Below, in pieces: positions 1-8,097 of a stretch of 64,000 nt of DNA. The stretch's first letter is position 1; every line of letters begins with the position of its first letter. The stretch lies in contig NZ_AQUR01000097.1 of assembly GCF_000372525.1 (NCBI RefSeq), positions 1-64,000 on the forward strand, written 5' to 3'. The position numbers and the translations under genes were made by a program. The stretch is from Cupriavidus neocaledonicus (GTDB taxonomy: Bacteria; Pseudomonadota; Gammaproteobacteria; Burkholderiales; Burkholderiaceae). The notes under the pieces were generated by a model that was given only the letters and a program-made list of their open reading frames with translations, was not told the origin of the DNA and made no database searches.

Positions 1-3
1 GGA

Positions 4-723
4 TCAGACCCCGAGCAATTCATGCAGCACCGGCATCTTGGCCTGCAGCTCGCTGGCCGCGAAGCGTTCGACGATGGTGCCGTGCTCCATCACGTAGAAG
101 CGGTCCGCCAGCGGCGCGGCAAAGCGGAAGTTCTGCTCCACCATCACCACCGTGTACCCCTTCTGCTTGAGCATCCGGATCATGCGCGCCAGCGCCTGCA
201 CGATCACCGGTGCCAGCCCTTCCGAGATCTCGTCGAGCAGCAGCAGGTTGGCGCCGGTGCGCAGGATGCGCCCCACCGCCAGCATCTGCTGCTCGCCGCC
301 CGACAGGCGCGTGCCCTGGCTCTGGCGGCGCTCCTTCAGGTTCGGGAACATCTCGTAGATCTCGGCCTCGCTCATGCCCGAGTCCTTGCCCTTCAGCTGC
401 GGCGGCAGCAGCAGGTTCTCTTCGCATGAAAGGCTGGAGAAGATGGCGCGCTCTTCCGGGCAATAGCCGATGCCGTAGTGCGCGATCTTGTGCGTGGGCA
501 GACCGATGGTCTCGTGGCCATTGACCCGGATCGAGCCCTTGCGCGCGCCGGTCAGCCCCATGATCGCGCGCAGCGTGGTGGTGCGCCCGGCGCCGTTGCG
601 GCCCAGCAGCGTGACCACCTCGCCCGGGTTCACGGTCAGGTCGACGCCGTGCAGGATGTGCGATTCGCCGTACCAGGCGTGCAGGCCCTTGATTTCCAGG
701 GCGGGAGTATTGGCTGTGCTCAT
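4..723 (-). CDS. livF: LivF-type ABC transporter ATP-binding protein
   Basis: This is the second nucleotide-binding subunit of a high-affinity branched-chain amino acid (HAAT) family importer; it would sit on the cytoplasmic face and hydrolyse ATP. The 239-residue protein has the usual LivF length, the ABC signature LSGGEQQ and a Walker B ending LLLLDE. Its Walker A reads GRNGAGRTTT, so the expected lysine is arginine. It starts at ATG 723, 17 bp after livG ends, and reads toward the left edge, so the permease and binding-protein genes probably lie outside the window. The substrate cannot be told from this subunit. LivF/LivG pairs of this type in betaproteobacteria also import aromatic acids and other compounds. 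Confidence 0.9.
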   Translation of the reverse strand: MSTANTPALEIKGLHAWYGESHILHGVDLTVNPGEVVTLLGRNGAGRTTTLRAIMGLTGARKGSIRVNGHETIGLPTHKIAHYGIGYCPEERAIFSSLSCEENLLLPPQLKGKDSGMSEAEIYEMFPNLKERRQSQGTRLSGGEQQMLAVGRILRTGANLLLLDEISEGLAPVIVQALARMIRMLKQKGYTVVMVEQNFRFAAPLADRFYVMEHGTIVERFAASELQAKMPVLHELLGV

Positions 724-740
724 GTGTCGTCCCCCCGGCC

Positions 741-1517
741 TCAGTGCGCGCCCTGCAGTTCCGCGTCGGCGGTGCCCATGTAGGCTTCCATCACGCGCGG
801 GTCCTTCGACACCTCGGCATACGGGCCTTCGGCCAGCACCGCGCCGCGCTGCAGCACCGTGATCTTGTCGGCGATCGACGAGACCACGCTCATGTTGTGC
901 TCCACCATCAGGATGGTGCGGCCCGCCGAGACCTGCTTGATCAGCTGCGTGACGCGGTCCACGTCCTCGTGGCCCATGCCCTGCGTGGGTTCGTCCAGCA
1001 GCATCAGCTCGGGCTCCATCGCCAGCGTGGTGGCGATCTCCAGCGCGCGCTTGCGCCCGTACGGCAGGTTCACCGTGAGCGTGTGCGCGAACTCGGTCAG
1101 GCCGACCTGCTCGAGCAGCTCCATGGCGCGGTCATTGAGCACGTCGAGCGAGCGCTCGCTGCGCCAGAACTGGTACGCGGTGCCCAGTTGCCGCTGCAGG
1201 CCGATGCGCACATTTTCCATCACCGTCAGGTGCGGGAACACCGCCGAGATCTGGAACGAGCGGATCACGCCGCGCCGCGCGATCTGCGCCGGCTTTTCGC
1301 GCGTGATGTCGACGCCGTTGAACAGGATGGTGCCGGTGGTCGGCTCCAGGAACTTGGTGAGCAGGTTGAAGCAAGTGGTCTTGCCCGCGCCGTTGGGGCC
1401 GATCAACGCATGGATCGAGCCGCGGCGCACCCGCAGGTTGACGTCGCTTACCGCCGTGAACCCCTTGAACTCCTTGGTGAGGTTCCGCGTCTGAAGAATG
1501 GTTTCGTGTTGAGGCAT
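741..1517 (-). CDS. livG: LivG-type ABC transporter ATP-binding protein
   Basis: First ATP-binding subunit of the same HAAT-type importer. The 258-residue protein has a normal Walker A (GPNGAGKTT), a Walker B ending LMLLDEPTQG, and the C-terminal extension ending in EAYMGTA that is typical of LivG. It starts at ATG 1517 and is followed closely by livF, so the two are almost certainly co-transcribed. There are 96 bp between it and the hydroxybutyrate dehydrogenase upstream, so read-through from that gene is possible but not shown. Confidence 0.92.
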   Translation of the reverse strand: MPQHETILQTRNLTKEFKGFTAVSDVNLRVRRGSIHALIGPNGAGKTTCFNLLTKFLEPTTGTILFNGVDITREKPAQIARRGVIRSFQISAVFPHLTVMENVRIGLQRQLGTAYQFWRSERSLDVLNDRAMELLEQVGLTEFAHTLTVNLPYGRKRALEIATTLAMEPELMLLDEPTQGMGHEDVDRVTQLIKQVSAGRTILMVEHNMSVVSSIADKITVLQRGAVLAEGPYAEVSKDPRVMEAYMGTADAELQGAH

Positions 1518-1613
1518 TGTCTCCTGCCTGTTTGTCGTATTGTTTGCGGGCCGCAGCCGGACGCTGGCCGCTCATGAGCGGATCTGTGCGACCGTCGTGG
1601 TTTGAAAGCGGTT

Positions 1614-2390
1614 CTACTGCGCGGTCCAGCCACCGTCGGCGACCCAGGTCGCGCCGCGCACCTCGGCCGCCTCGGGCGAGCACAGCATCAGCGCAAGGTT
1701 GCCGAGCTCCGCGGGCGTCACGAAGCGGCCGGACGGCTGCTTCTCGCCCAACAGGCGGGCGCGGGCATCGTCCGCGGACAGCCCTTCCCTGGCGGCCAGG
1801 TCGTCGATCTGCCGCTGCACCAGCGGGGTCAGCACGAAGCCCGGGCAGATGGCGTTGCAGGTCACGCCCGTGCGCGCCGTTTCCAGAGCGGTGACCTTGG
1901 TCAAACCCACCAGCCCATGCTTGGCGGCGACGTAGGCCGACTTGCCGGCCGACCCCACCAGGCCGTGCACCGAGGCAATGTTGATGATCCGCCCCCAGTT
2001 GCGCGCGCGCATGCCGGGCAAAGCCTGCCGGGTCGTATGGAAGCCGGAGCTCAGGTTGATAGCGAGGATGTCGTCCCATGTGCGCGTGTCGAAGCTCTCG
2101 ATCGGCGCCACATGCTGGATGCCGGCGTTGTTCACCAGCACATCGACGGCGCCGAAGCGCTGCCGCGCCATGGCGAACATGGCTTCGATCTCGTCCGGCC
2201 TGCGCATGTCGGCGGGGTGATGGATGACCGCGGCGCCGGTTGCCTCGATGGCGGCGATGGCGGCTTCGGTGTCGCCAAAGCCATTGAGTACGAGATTGGC
2301 GCCGGCGCGGGCCAGCACCTGCGCAATGCCCAATCCGATGCCGCTGGTTGAGCCGGTGACGAGCGCGGTTTTTCCGTTCAGGGTTGTCAT
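1614..2390 (-). CDS. hbdH: D-3-hydroxybutyrate dehydrogenase (SDR family)
   Basis: Cytoplasmic NAD-dependent oxidation of 3-hydroxybutyrate to acetoacetate, a step in polyhydroxybutyrate and ketone-body use. The 258-residue length matches the family. The nucleotide-binding motif TGSTSGIG is at residues 12-19, the NNAG motif at 87-90, and the catalytic residues are Ser140, Tyr153 and Lys157. The sequence around SAYVAAKHG is typical of BdhA/HbdH enzymes. It lies downstream of a broken GntP permease remnant and a sigma-54 promoter, and divergent from a sigma-54 activator. This is the layout of a hydroxybutyrate uptake and oxidation operon. Another short-chain dehydrogenase activity cannot be fully excluded. 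Confidence 0.88.
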   Translation of the reverse strand: MTTLNGKTALVTGSTSGIGLGIAQVLARAGANLVLNGFGDTEAAIAAIEATGAAVIHHPADMRRPDEIEAMFAMARQRFGAVDVLVNNAGIQHVAPIESFDTRTWDDILAINLSSGFHTTRQALPGMRARNWGRIINIASVHGLVGSAGKSAYVAAKHGLVGLTKVTALETARTGVTCNAICPGFVLTPLVQRQIDDLAAREGLSADDARARLLGEKQPSGRFVTPAELGNLALMLCSPEAAEVRGATWVADGGWTAQ

Positions 2391-2469
2391 GAATCTCTGC
2401 AGTCAGGTTGTCGGCATGGGCCGCGCGATCGCTTTAGCGCGGGCGTGGCAGGGTCAAACCAGCCCGGTC

Positions 2470-2673
2470 AGGTAAGAACACCAGGGAAATACAGCTTCAC
2501 GAAGCCGACCATCTTCTCCATGAAGATGCCGGTGAAAGCGGGCGGGACCGCGAGGGGTCCAGCAGTGCCACGCCGCCGAGCGCGGCCATGGGGGCAAACA
2601 GGATGAAGCTGTAGCCGCCACAGGCGGCGAGCATCAGGACAGCAAGGGCTGCAACGACAACAACAAAGGACAT
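2470..2673 (-). pseudogene. N-terminal remnant of a GntP-family permease
   Basis: Read from ATG 2673 on the minus strand, the translation begins MSFVVVVAALAVLML and continues through YSFILFAPMAALGG to LLDPS. These resemble the start of GntP-type gluconate/hydroxybutyrate permeases. The similarity then jumps frame: a neighbouring frame continues AVPPAFTGIFMEKMVGF and KLYFP. One missing base near 2549-2553 explains the jump, and a second frame change follows KLYFP. After about 66 codons the homology stops, whereas intact permeases have about 450 residues, so most of the gene has been deleted. The remnant lies between the sigma-54 promoter and hbdH. The assignment rests on recalled family sequences. 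Confidence 0.72.
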
Positions 2674-2777
2674 GAAGTCTCCGCGAGGATTCTATTTTTT
2701 TGGCTTGGCGTGTCACGGCGGGCCGCGTGTGCACTTCCCCCGGCGGGCAGTACAGCGCTGCGGAGGTCCGGCAAACA

Positions 2778-2795
2778 TTGCACCGTTCGTGCCAG
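2778..2795 (-). promoter_or_regulatory. Sigma-54 (-24/-12) promoter toward the permease remnant and hbdH
   Basis: On the minus strand the sequence TGGCACGAACGGTGCA gives GG and GC exactly ten bases apart, the sigma-54 spacing, and matches the -24 element TGGCACG. Transcription would start near 2768, about 95 bp before the permease remnant start. The neighbouring divergent gene encodes a sigma-54 activator, which supports the call. Confidence 0.78.
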
Positions 2796-2845
2796 CCACA
2801 TATGTGCGCTATACGACTCAAAAAGCGCGTTATCGGTGGCAGAAT

Positions 2846-2859
2846 TCTCCAAATGGAGA
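2846..2859. promoter_or_regulatory. Palindromic putative activator site 1
   Basis: TCTCCA-AA-TGGAGA is a perfect 6-bp inverted repeat. Its centre lies about 85 bp upstream of the predicted sigma-54 transcription start, the usual place for an enhancer-type activator site. It is probably bound by the adjacent Fis-type activator. Confidence 0.6.
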
Positions 2860-2896
2860 CGGCTTGGAGAAAAATCGTCGCCCATGTGAGAATCCA

Positions 2897-2910
2897 TCTC
2901 CAAAAGGAGA
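2897..2910. promoter_or_regulatory. Palindromic putative activator site 2, overlapping the activator's ribosome binding site
   Basis: TCTCC-AAAA-GGAGA repeats site 1 with one mismatch per half, 51 bp farther from the sigma-54 promoter (about five helical turns). Its right half is also the Shine-Dalgarno sequence of the activator gene that starts at 2918, so binding here could also repress the activator. Another half site, TGGAGA, is at 2865-2870. Confidence 0.58.
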
Positions 2911-2917
2911 CAACCAG

Positions 2918-4438
2918 ATGAAGACACTGCGCGACGAAGACGGCGGCATGCTTGGCAATTACGACGCGGTCGCGCGGCGCGCGATGGAATCGCTGTTCCG
3001 CACCTTCGAGAATTTGAGCGAGGGCACCATCGTGGTCGACGCGAACGCGCGCGTGGTCTGGATCAACAAGCGCTACGCCGCGCGCTTCGGCTTCGACGAC
3101 CCCGGCGCGGCCATCGGCCTGGAGTGCGAGCGGGTGATCCCGACCAGCCTGATGCGCCAGGTGGTCGAGACCGGCAAGCCGATCCTGCTCGATATCCTGG
3201 AAACCCCGCAGGACCCGATGATCGTGATGCGCCTGCCGATCAAGGACGACGACGGCAAGACCATCGGCGCGGTCGGCTTTGCGCTCTTCGACGAGCTCAA
3301 GTCGCTAACCCCGCTGTTCACGCATTACACCCGCGTGCGGGAAGAACTGGTGGCCACGCGCCGTACCCTGGAACAGACCCGGCGTGCCAAGTACACCTTT
3401 GCCAGCTTCGTCGGCAACTGCCCCGCCACGCTCGAGGTCAAGCGGCTGGCGCGCCGCGCCGCGCAGGCCGATGCGCCGGTTTTGCTGCTGGGCGAGACCG
3501 GCACCGGCAAGGAACTGCTGGCCCATGCCATCCACGCGGCGTCGGCACGTGCCGGACGCCCGCTGGTGACGCTGAACATGGCCGCGATTCCCGAGACCTT
3601 GCTCGAAGTCGAATTCTTCGGTGCGGCGCCGGGCGCCTACACCGGGGCCGAGCGCAAGGGCCGCATGGGCAAATTCGAACTGGCCGACGGCGGCACACTG
3701 TTCCTGGACGAGATCGGCGACATGCCGCTGATGCTGCAAAGCAAGCTGCTGCGTGCCCTGCAGGAGAAAGAAATCGAGCCGATCGGCTCGAACCGTATCA
3801 TCCGCTCCGACGTGCGCATCATCGCCGCCACCTCCGCCGACCTGCCGGCCCTGGTGGACGCCGGCAAATTCCGCGCGGACCTGTATTACCGGCTCAACGT
3901 GCTGCCGATCTGCCTGCCGCCGCTACGTCAGCGCCAGCCCGACCTGCTGACGCTGGTGTACGCCATGCTGGAAGAGATCTGCACGCGCGCGGAGCGCGAC
4001 GCACCGGTGCTGACGCCCGCCGCGCTGCAACTGCTGGGCGAATACGACTGGCCCGGCAACGTGCGCCAGTTGCGCAACATCCTCGAGCGGCTGGTGATGA
4101 TGCATGACTCCGGCGAGGTGGACGACAGCATGCTGGCATCGCTGCTCGGCATCAGAAGCGTACCGGTACCGGCATCCGTGCCGGCGCCACCGGCGGCATT
4201 GAAGGCATTGGCGGCATCCACGGCCGGCGAGGCACATCCTGCGGACCTGGGCTACGCCGAAGCGATGGCCGGCTTCGAAGCGACGTACCTGCTCCGCGCG
4301 CTGGCGGCCAGTTCCGGCCATGTGGCCCGCGCCGCCGCGGCCATCGGCATCAGCCGGGCGGCGCTGTACAAGAAGCTGGTCGCACATCGGAATGCCGGGC
4401 GCCTGCCGGCGCGCGGGGTGTGGGACCTGAGCGGCTGA
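2918..4438 (+). CDS. Sigma-54-dependent Fis-family transcriptional activator with PAS domain
   Basis: Cytoplasmic enhancer-binding protein that remodels sigma-54 RNA polymerase. ATG 2918 was chosen because AAGGAGA lies seven bases upstream, although the frame is open farther up. The 506-residue protein has a PAS-like sensor (about 20-125), an AAA+ domain with Walker A GETGTGKE (192-199), the sigma-54 loop GAYTGA (239-244; usually GAFTGA), Walker B LFLDE (261-265), and a C-terminal Fis helix-turn-helix ending in ISRAALYKKL. It is divergent from the permease remnant and hbdH, and two palindromes in the gap are likely its sites. Its signal is unknown; 3-hydroxybutyrate or a related acid is an inference from the neighbours. 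Confidence 0.9.
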   Translation: MKTLRDEDGGMLGNYDAVARRAMESLFRTFENLSEGTIVVDANARVVWINKRYAARFGFDDPGAAIGLECERVIPTSLMRQVVETGKPILLDILETPQDPMIVMRLPIKDDDGKTIGAVGFALFDELKSLTPLFTHYTRVREELVATRRTLEQTRRAKYTFASFVGNCPATLEVKRLARRAAQADAPVLLLGETGTGKELLAHAIHAASARAGRPLVTLNMAAIPETLLEVEFFGAAPGAYTGAERKGRMGKFELADGGTLFLDEIGDMPLMLQSKLLRALQEKEIEPIGSNRIIRSDVRIIAATSADLPALVDAGKFRADLYYRLNVLPICLPPLRQRQPDLLTLVYAMLEEICTRAERDAPVLTPAALQLLGEYDWPGNVRQLRNILERLVMMHDSGEVDDSMLASLLGIRSVPVPASVPAPPAALKALAASTAGEAHPADLGYAEAMAGFEATYLLRALAASSGHVARAAAAIGISRAALYKKLVAHRNAGRLPARGVWDLSG

Positions 4439-4444
4439 GACCTG

Positions 4445-5368
4445 TCAGGCCACCACCCCGCCATGCACCGGCGCGCCGCCCTCGGGCACCGCTGCACTCA
4501 GAATCGTTCCCGTGGTCGATTCCGTCATCAGCAGCGTCTTGCCGTCAGCGCCTCCGAAGCACAGGTTGGTCAACGATGCGCCGACCGGCGTGCGGATGAC
4601 TTCGACCGGCTCGGCGCGATGGTTCAGCACCCAGACATAGCCCAGCCCCGGATTGGCCACGAGCAGGTACCCATCCGCGCGCATGGCCAGCCCGTCCGGA
4701 CCGCTCGGTCCGTATGACGTGAAGAACTGGCCGACCTTGCTGACGGAGCCGTCGGCCTGCAGCGGCACGCGCCATACGCAGTTGCCACGCGTCATGGCGA
4801 CATACAGCACCTTCTCGTCGGGCGACAGCACCAGGCCATTCGGGCTCGGTGCGTTGTTCAGCAGCACGTCGAGCTTGCCCGCGGGCGAGAGGCGGTAGAC
4901 GCGGCCGGTGGGATCGTGCATGCCAGTCTGGCCCTGGTCCGTGAAGTACAGGTTGCCCGCGGCATCGAAGGTCAGGTCGTTGACACCCCGGAAGCGCTCC
5001 GAATTCCTGCGCTCAAGGAACGGCGTCACGGCGCCTGTCTGCGGGTCCAGCCGCATCAGCCCGTTGCGGTAGTCGGTGATCAGGAAGTCGCCGCTGGCCA
5101 GGCGCTTCATGCCGTTCGGCTCGCCGTCGTACTCGGCCACCAGTTCCCAGCTGCCCTGCAGCGATATGCGGAACACGCGGCCATAGGGAATGTCGGTCAC
5201 CCACAGGTGGCCTTCCGACCAGACCGGTCCTTCCAGGAACGACTCGGTAACCGTGCCGCCGCGATTGGCCTGCGACCAGGCGTTGGCGCGATCCTGCCGG
5301 CGAAAGGATTCCGGCAGGCGCGTAAGCACCGTGGCGTCCCGGACCCGGGGTTGCGCAAGCAACATCAT
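4445..5368 (-). CDS. SMP-30/gluconolactonase family protein
   Basis: Six-bladed beta-propeller hydrolase family; members open sugar lactones with a bound divalent metal. Motifs include a GPVWSEG-type N-terminus, the metal-ligand region GVNDLTFDAAGNLYF, and SPNGLVLSPDEKVLYV. ATG 5368 was chosen because GGGGA precedes it; the frame extends upstream but would then run into the preceding gene. At 307 residues it has the normal length. It is the last gene of the five-gene operon controlled by the IclR regulator, so it probably acts on a lactone of the hydroxy acid handled there. The substrate is not known. Confidence 0.82.
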   Translation of the reverse strand: MMLLAQPRVRDATVLTRLPESFRRQDRANAWSQANRGGTVTESFLEGPVWSEGHLWVTDIPYGRVFRISLQGSWELVAEYDGEPNGMKRLASGDFLITDYRNGLMRLDPQTGAVTPFLERRNSERFRGVNDLTFDAAGNLYFTDQGQTGMHDPTGRVYRLSPAGKLDVLLNNAPSPNGLVLSPDEKVLYVAMTRGNCVWRVPLQADGSVSKVGQFFTSYGPSGPDGLAMRADGYLLVANPGLGYVWVLNHRAEPVEVIRTPVGASLTNLCFGGADGKTLLMTESTTGTILSAAVPEGGAPVHGGVVA

Positions 5369-5382
5369 GGTGGTCCCCGCTG

Positions 5383-6354
5383 CTACTGCTTTTCGATATT
5401 GGCCTTCTGCGCAACGGCCGCCCATTGCGCGGTTTCCCGCTGGATCAGCTCTGCAAACGCGCTGCTGTCCAGGTTGCCCGGTTGCGAGCCCATCTGCGCC
5501 AGGAACTGCTTCATGTCAGGCGACTGCAGGGCCTTCTGAACCTCTGCCTGCAGCCGCGCGATCACTTCCACGGGCGTTCCCTTCGGTGCCGCCAGGCCTG
5601 ACCAGTTGAACAGGTTGAATGTCGGCAGCCCGGCTTCGGTGAATGTCGGCACGTCCGGGAACGCATCGACCCGGCGCTTGCCGCTGATGGCAAGCAGGCG
5701 CATCTGGTTGCCCTTGACCGGCGCCAGCGCGGTCGGCGTGGACACCACCAGCAAGTCGACGTTGCCGCTCAGCAGGCCGACCATGGCATCGCCGGCACCC
5801 TTGTACGGAACGTGCATCAGCTTGATGCCGGCGGCTTGCTGAAACGCTTCCGTAGAAAAATGCGGTGAGCTGCCCGGACCGCCGGTCCCGAATGTCACCT
5901 CACCCGGATGCGCCTTGGCATATCGAATCAGCGACGCCAGGTCCTTGAAGCGCGCATCGGCCTTGACTCCGAGCACGACCGGCGAGAACGCGAACGGGGC
6001 GATCGGCACCAGCGCGGTCTGGTGGTCCCAGTTCAGTTTCTTGAAGACGTAGGGCAGCGTGGTGTAGGAGTTGTCATTGGCCAGCAGCGTATAGCCGTCG
6101 GCGGGCGCCTTGACCACCTGGGTGGTGCCGATGGTGCCGGAAGCGCCCGGCTTGTTCTCGACCACGAAACTCTGGCCGGTCTGCTCGGTGAGCTTCTGCG
6201 CCACCTTGCGGGTCACCACGTCGACGGCGCCGCCGGGGGGATTCGGCACGACAATGCGCACCGGCTTGTCCGGGTAGGCTGCCGATGCCGGCGCCGCGCC
6301 GGCAGCGGCCATCGCCGCGACCACTGCAATCAGAACGAATTTACGACAGACCAT
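5383..6354 (-). CDS. Bug-family (TctC-like) periplasmic binding protein
   Basis: Periplasmic solute-binding protein of the tripartite tricarboxylate transporter class. The 323 residues start with a signal peptide ending near PASAA, followed by YPDKPVRIVVPNPPGG, the family N-terminus, and the VENKPGASG and ADGYTLL motifs. GGAGA lies just upstream of ATG 6354. It is the fourth gene of the operon, between the 2-hydroxyacid dehydrogenase and the SMP-30 protein. No membrane subunits (TctA/TctB) are nearby, as is common for the expanded Bug families of Burkholderiales. It may bind a dicarboxylate or hydroxy acid. Confidence 0.9.
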   Translation of the reverse strand: MVCRKFVLIAVVAAMAAAGAAPASAAYPDKPVRIVVPNPPGGAVDVVTRKVAQKLTEQTGQSFVVENKPGASGTIGTTQVVKAPADGYTLLANDNSYTTLPYVFKKLNWDHQTALVPIAPFAFSPVVLGVKADARFKDLASLIRYAKAHPGEVTFGTGGPGSSPHFSTEAFQQAAGIKLMHVPYKGAGDAMVGLLSGNVDLLVVSTPTALAPVKGNQMRLLAISGKRRVDAFPDVPTFTEAGLPTFNLFNWSGLAAPKGTPVEVIARLQAEVQKALQSPDMKQFLAQMGSQPGNLDSSAFAELIQRETAQWAAVAQKANIEKQ

Positions 6355-6438
6355 CTTTGTCTCCTGCCGCGGCCGATCCGGCTGCCAGCCGGCCGCGATG
6401 CCTGTATTGTTTTGACCGGTGAAGCGTCGAAGCCTCGC

Positions 6439-7374
6439 CTAGACCGACGCGGCAAAGCCCTGCAGCACGGCAAGCACGTTGTTCGCGGCCCCCACCCCCA
6501 TGTTCACGTACGCCGCATCGCTGACACCGCCGATATGCGGCGACAGGATGACGTTGGGAAGGGTCTGGAACGGATGCGGCACGACCATCGGCTCGACCGC
6601 GAAGCTGTCGAGGCCCGCCGCGTAGAGCCTGCCGTCGAGCGCCTCGGCCAACGCCGGCTCGTCGATCAGGCCGCCGCGTGCGGTGTTGACCAGGATGGCG
6701 CCGTGCTTGAACAGGGCCAGCGTCTCACGGTTCAGCATGCCGCGGTTTTCGTCGGTCAGCGGGCAGTGCAGCGACACCACGTCCGCTGCCTGGTAGAGCT
6801 GCGGCAGCTCGCTGACCAGCGTGACGCCGTCGGGCAGTGTCTTCGCATAGGGATCGAAGGCAATCACGCGCATGCCCATCGCCACGCCGGTCACCGCAAC
6901 GCGGCGGCCGATCTCGCCCAGGCCGACGATGCCCAGGGTGCGGCCATTGAGCTCGATGGTCTTGTGGGTCGACTTGTCCCAATGGCCCGCGCGCATGCGG
7001 GCGTTCAGCTGCGGCACCGACTTGGCACAGGCGAGGATCAGCGCCCAGGCATGTTCGGCCACGGCGGCAGCGTTGGCGCCGACCGCGGCCTTCACGGCGA
7101 TGCCGCGCGCGGCCGCGGCGTTCTGGTCGATCACGTCGATGCCGCTGCCGTGCTTCGAGATCACCTTCAGGGCCGGTGCCGCATCCATGACCTCGGCCGT
7201 CACGCTGCCATAGCGCACGATGATGCCGACCGGGTTGTGCTGGCGCGCCAGCGCGACCAGCTCGGCGGTCTGCGGCTTCATGCCCGCGAAGACGACTTCG
7301 TAGTCGCCAAGCAGCGCGAGCGCTTGCGGTGCCAGGTCCGCACCCGTGACGATAATGACGTCCTTGCCGGTCAC
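6439..7374 (-). CDS. D-isomer-specific 2-hydroxyacid dehydrogenase
   Basis: NAD(P)-dependent oxidoreductase acting on a 2-hydroxy or 2-keto acid. It has the Rossmann motif GLGEIGRRVA, the conserved NTARGGLIDE region and the catalytic histidine in LSPHIGG. GTG 7374 was chosen because it overlaps the stop codon of the RraA-like gene by 4 bp (GTGA), which suggests translational coupling; this gives 311 residues, close to family length. Together with the aldolase-like and lactonase-like neighbours it suggests breakdown of a sugar acid or substituted 2-hydroxy acid. The substrate cannot be read from sequence. Confidence 0.85.
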   Translation of the reverse strand: MTGKDVIIVTGADLAPQALALLGDYEVVFAGMKPQTAELVALARQHNPVGIIVRYGSVTAEVMDAAPALKVISKHGSGIDVIDQNAAAARGIAVKAAVGANAAAVAEHAWALILACAKSVPQLNARMRAGHWDKSTHKTIELNGRTLGIVGLGEIGRRVAVTGVAMGMRVIAFDPYAKTLPDGVTLVSELPQLYQAADVVSLHCPLTDENRGMLNRETLALFKHGAILVNTARGGLIDEPALAEALDGRLYAAGLDSFAVEPMVVPHPFQTLPNVILSPHIGGVSDAAYVNMGVGAANNVLAVLQGFAASV

Positions 7375-8054
7375 AGTGTCTCTCCCTGCTTCAGGACGCC
7401 GGCCGTCACCAGCGATGCCAGCAGCCACGGCGCGGTGGTATTGCCTTCCTTGATCTGCGCGATGCGCATGGCTTCGGCCTCTTCCTTCTTCGCCGCGGCG
7501 TCGAGCAGCGCTTCGATCTTGCCGCGCTCGACCACGACCAGGCCGTCGGCATCGCCGCAGATATAGTCGCCCGGGTTCACCGTGACGCCGCCGACCGAAA
7601 TCGGGTGGCCGATGCGGCCGCCGACTTCCTTGGTCGGACCATTGGGATTGGTGCCTACGGAAAAGACCGGGAACTGCATGACCTCCAGTTCTAGGCAGTC
7701 ACGCACGGCGCCATCGATCACGACCCCGGCCAGCCCGCGCTGGCGCGCGGCATGCATCATGATCGTTCCCATCAGCGCGGAGGTCTGGTCGCCTTTGCCG
7801 TCCACCACCAGCACGTCGCCGGGCTGTGCCAGCGCCAGCGCGGCGTGGATCATCAGGTTGTCGCCGGGACGCACTTCCACGGTGAAGGCGGGGCCGGCGA
7901 CTTTCATGGTCGGACGCAGGGCGCGGATGCGGCCATGCAGGGCGCCGCGGCGGCCGCCGACATCCGACAGGATGGCCGGCTGGAAGCGGGCGGCACGCTC
8001 GACCACGGCGGCGGGCACGCGCTCGAACGATTTGATGATGTTGGGCAAGGTCAT
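7371..8054 (-). CDS. RraA-like protein (4-hydroxy-4-methyl-2-oxoglutarate aldolase / oxaloacetate decarboxylase type)
   Basis: Members of this fold either split 4-hydroxy-4-methyl-2-oxoglutarate or inhibit RNase E; catabolic operons carry the aldolase type. The protein shows the metal and substrate motif GVVIDGAVRDCLELE and the VVDGKGD segment. ATG 8054 has GGAG eight bases upstream; a TTG five codons earlier overlaps that ribosome binding site and is less likely. At 227 residues it is of normal family length. It is the second gene of the operon, after a Bug protein and overlapping the dehydrogenase. The aldolase role is inferred from context. Confidence 0.8.
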   Translation of the reverse strand: MTLPNIIKSFERVPAAVVERAARFQPAILSDVGGRRGALHGRIRALRPTMKVAGPAFTVEVRPGDNLMIHAALALAQPGDVLVVDGKGDQTSALMGTIMMHAARQRGLAGVVIDGAVRDCLELEVMQFPVFSVGTNPNGPTKEVGGRIGHPISVGGVTVNPGDYICGDADGLVVVERGKIEALLDAAAKKEEAEAMRIAQIKEGNTTAPWLLASLVTAGVLKQGETL

Positions 8055-8097
8055 GGAAATCTCCGGCAAGATGAAAGGGATAGGGGTCGCAAGTCGA

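Noticed and set aside
2468-2821. A 117-residue minus-strand protein
   Set aside because: Only its last part is family-like (the GntP segment FTGIFMEKMVGF), joined to unrelated sequence by the frameshift, so it is part of a remnant and not a gene.
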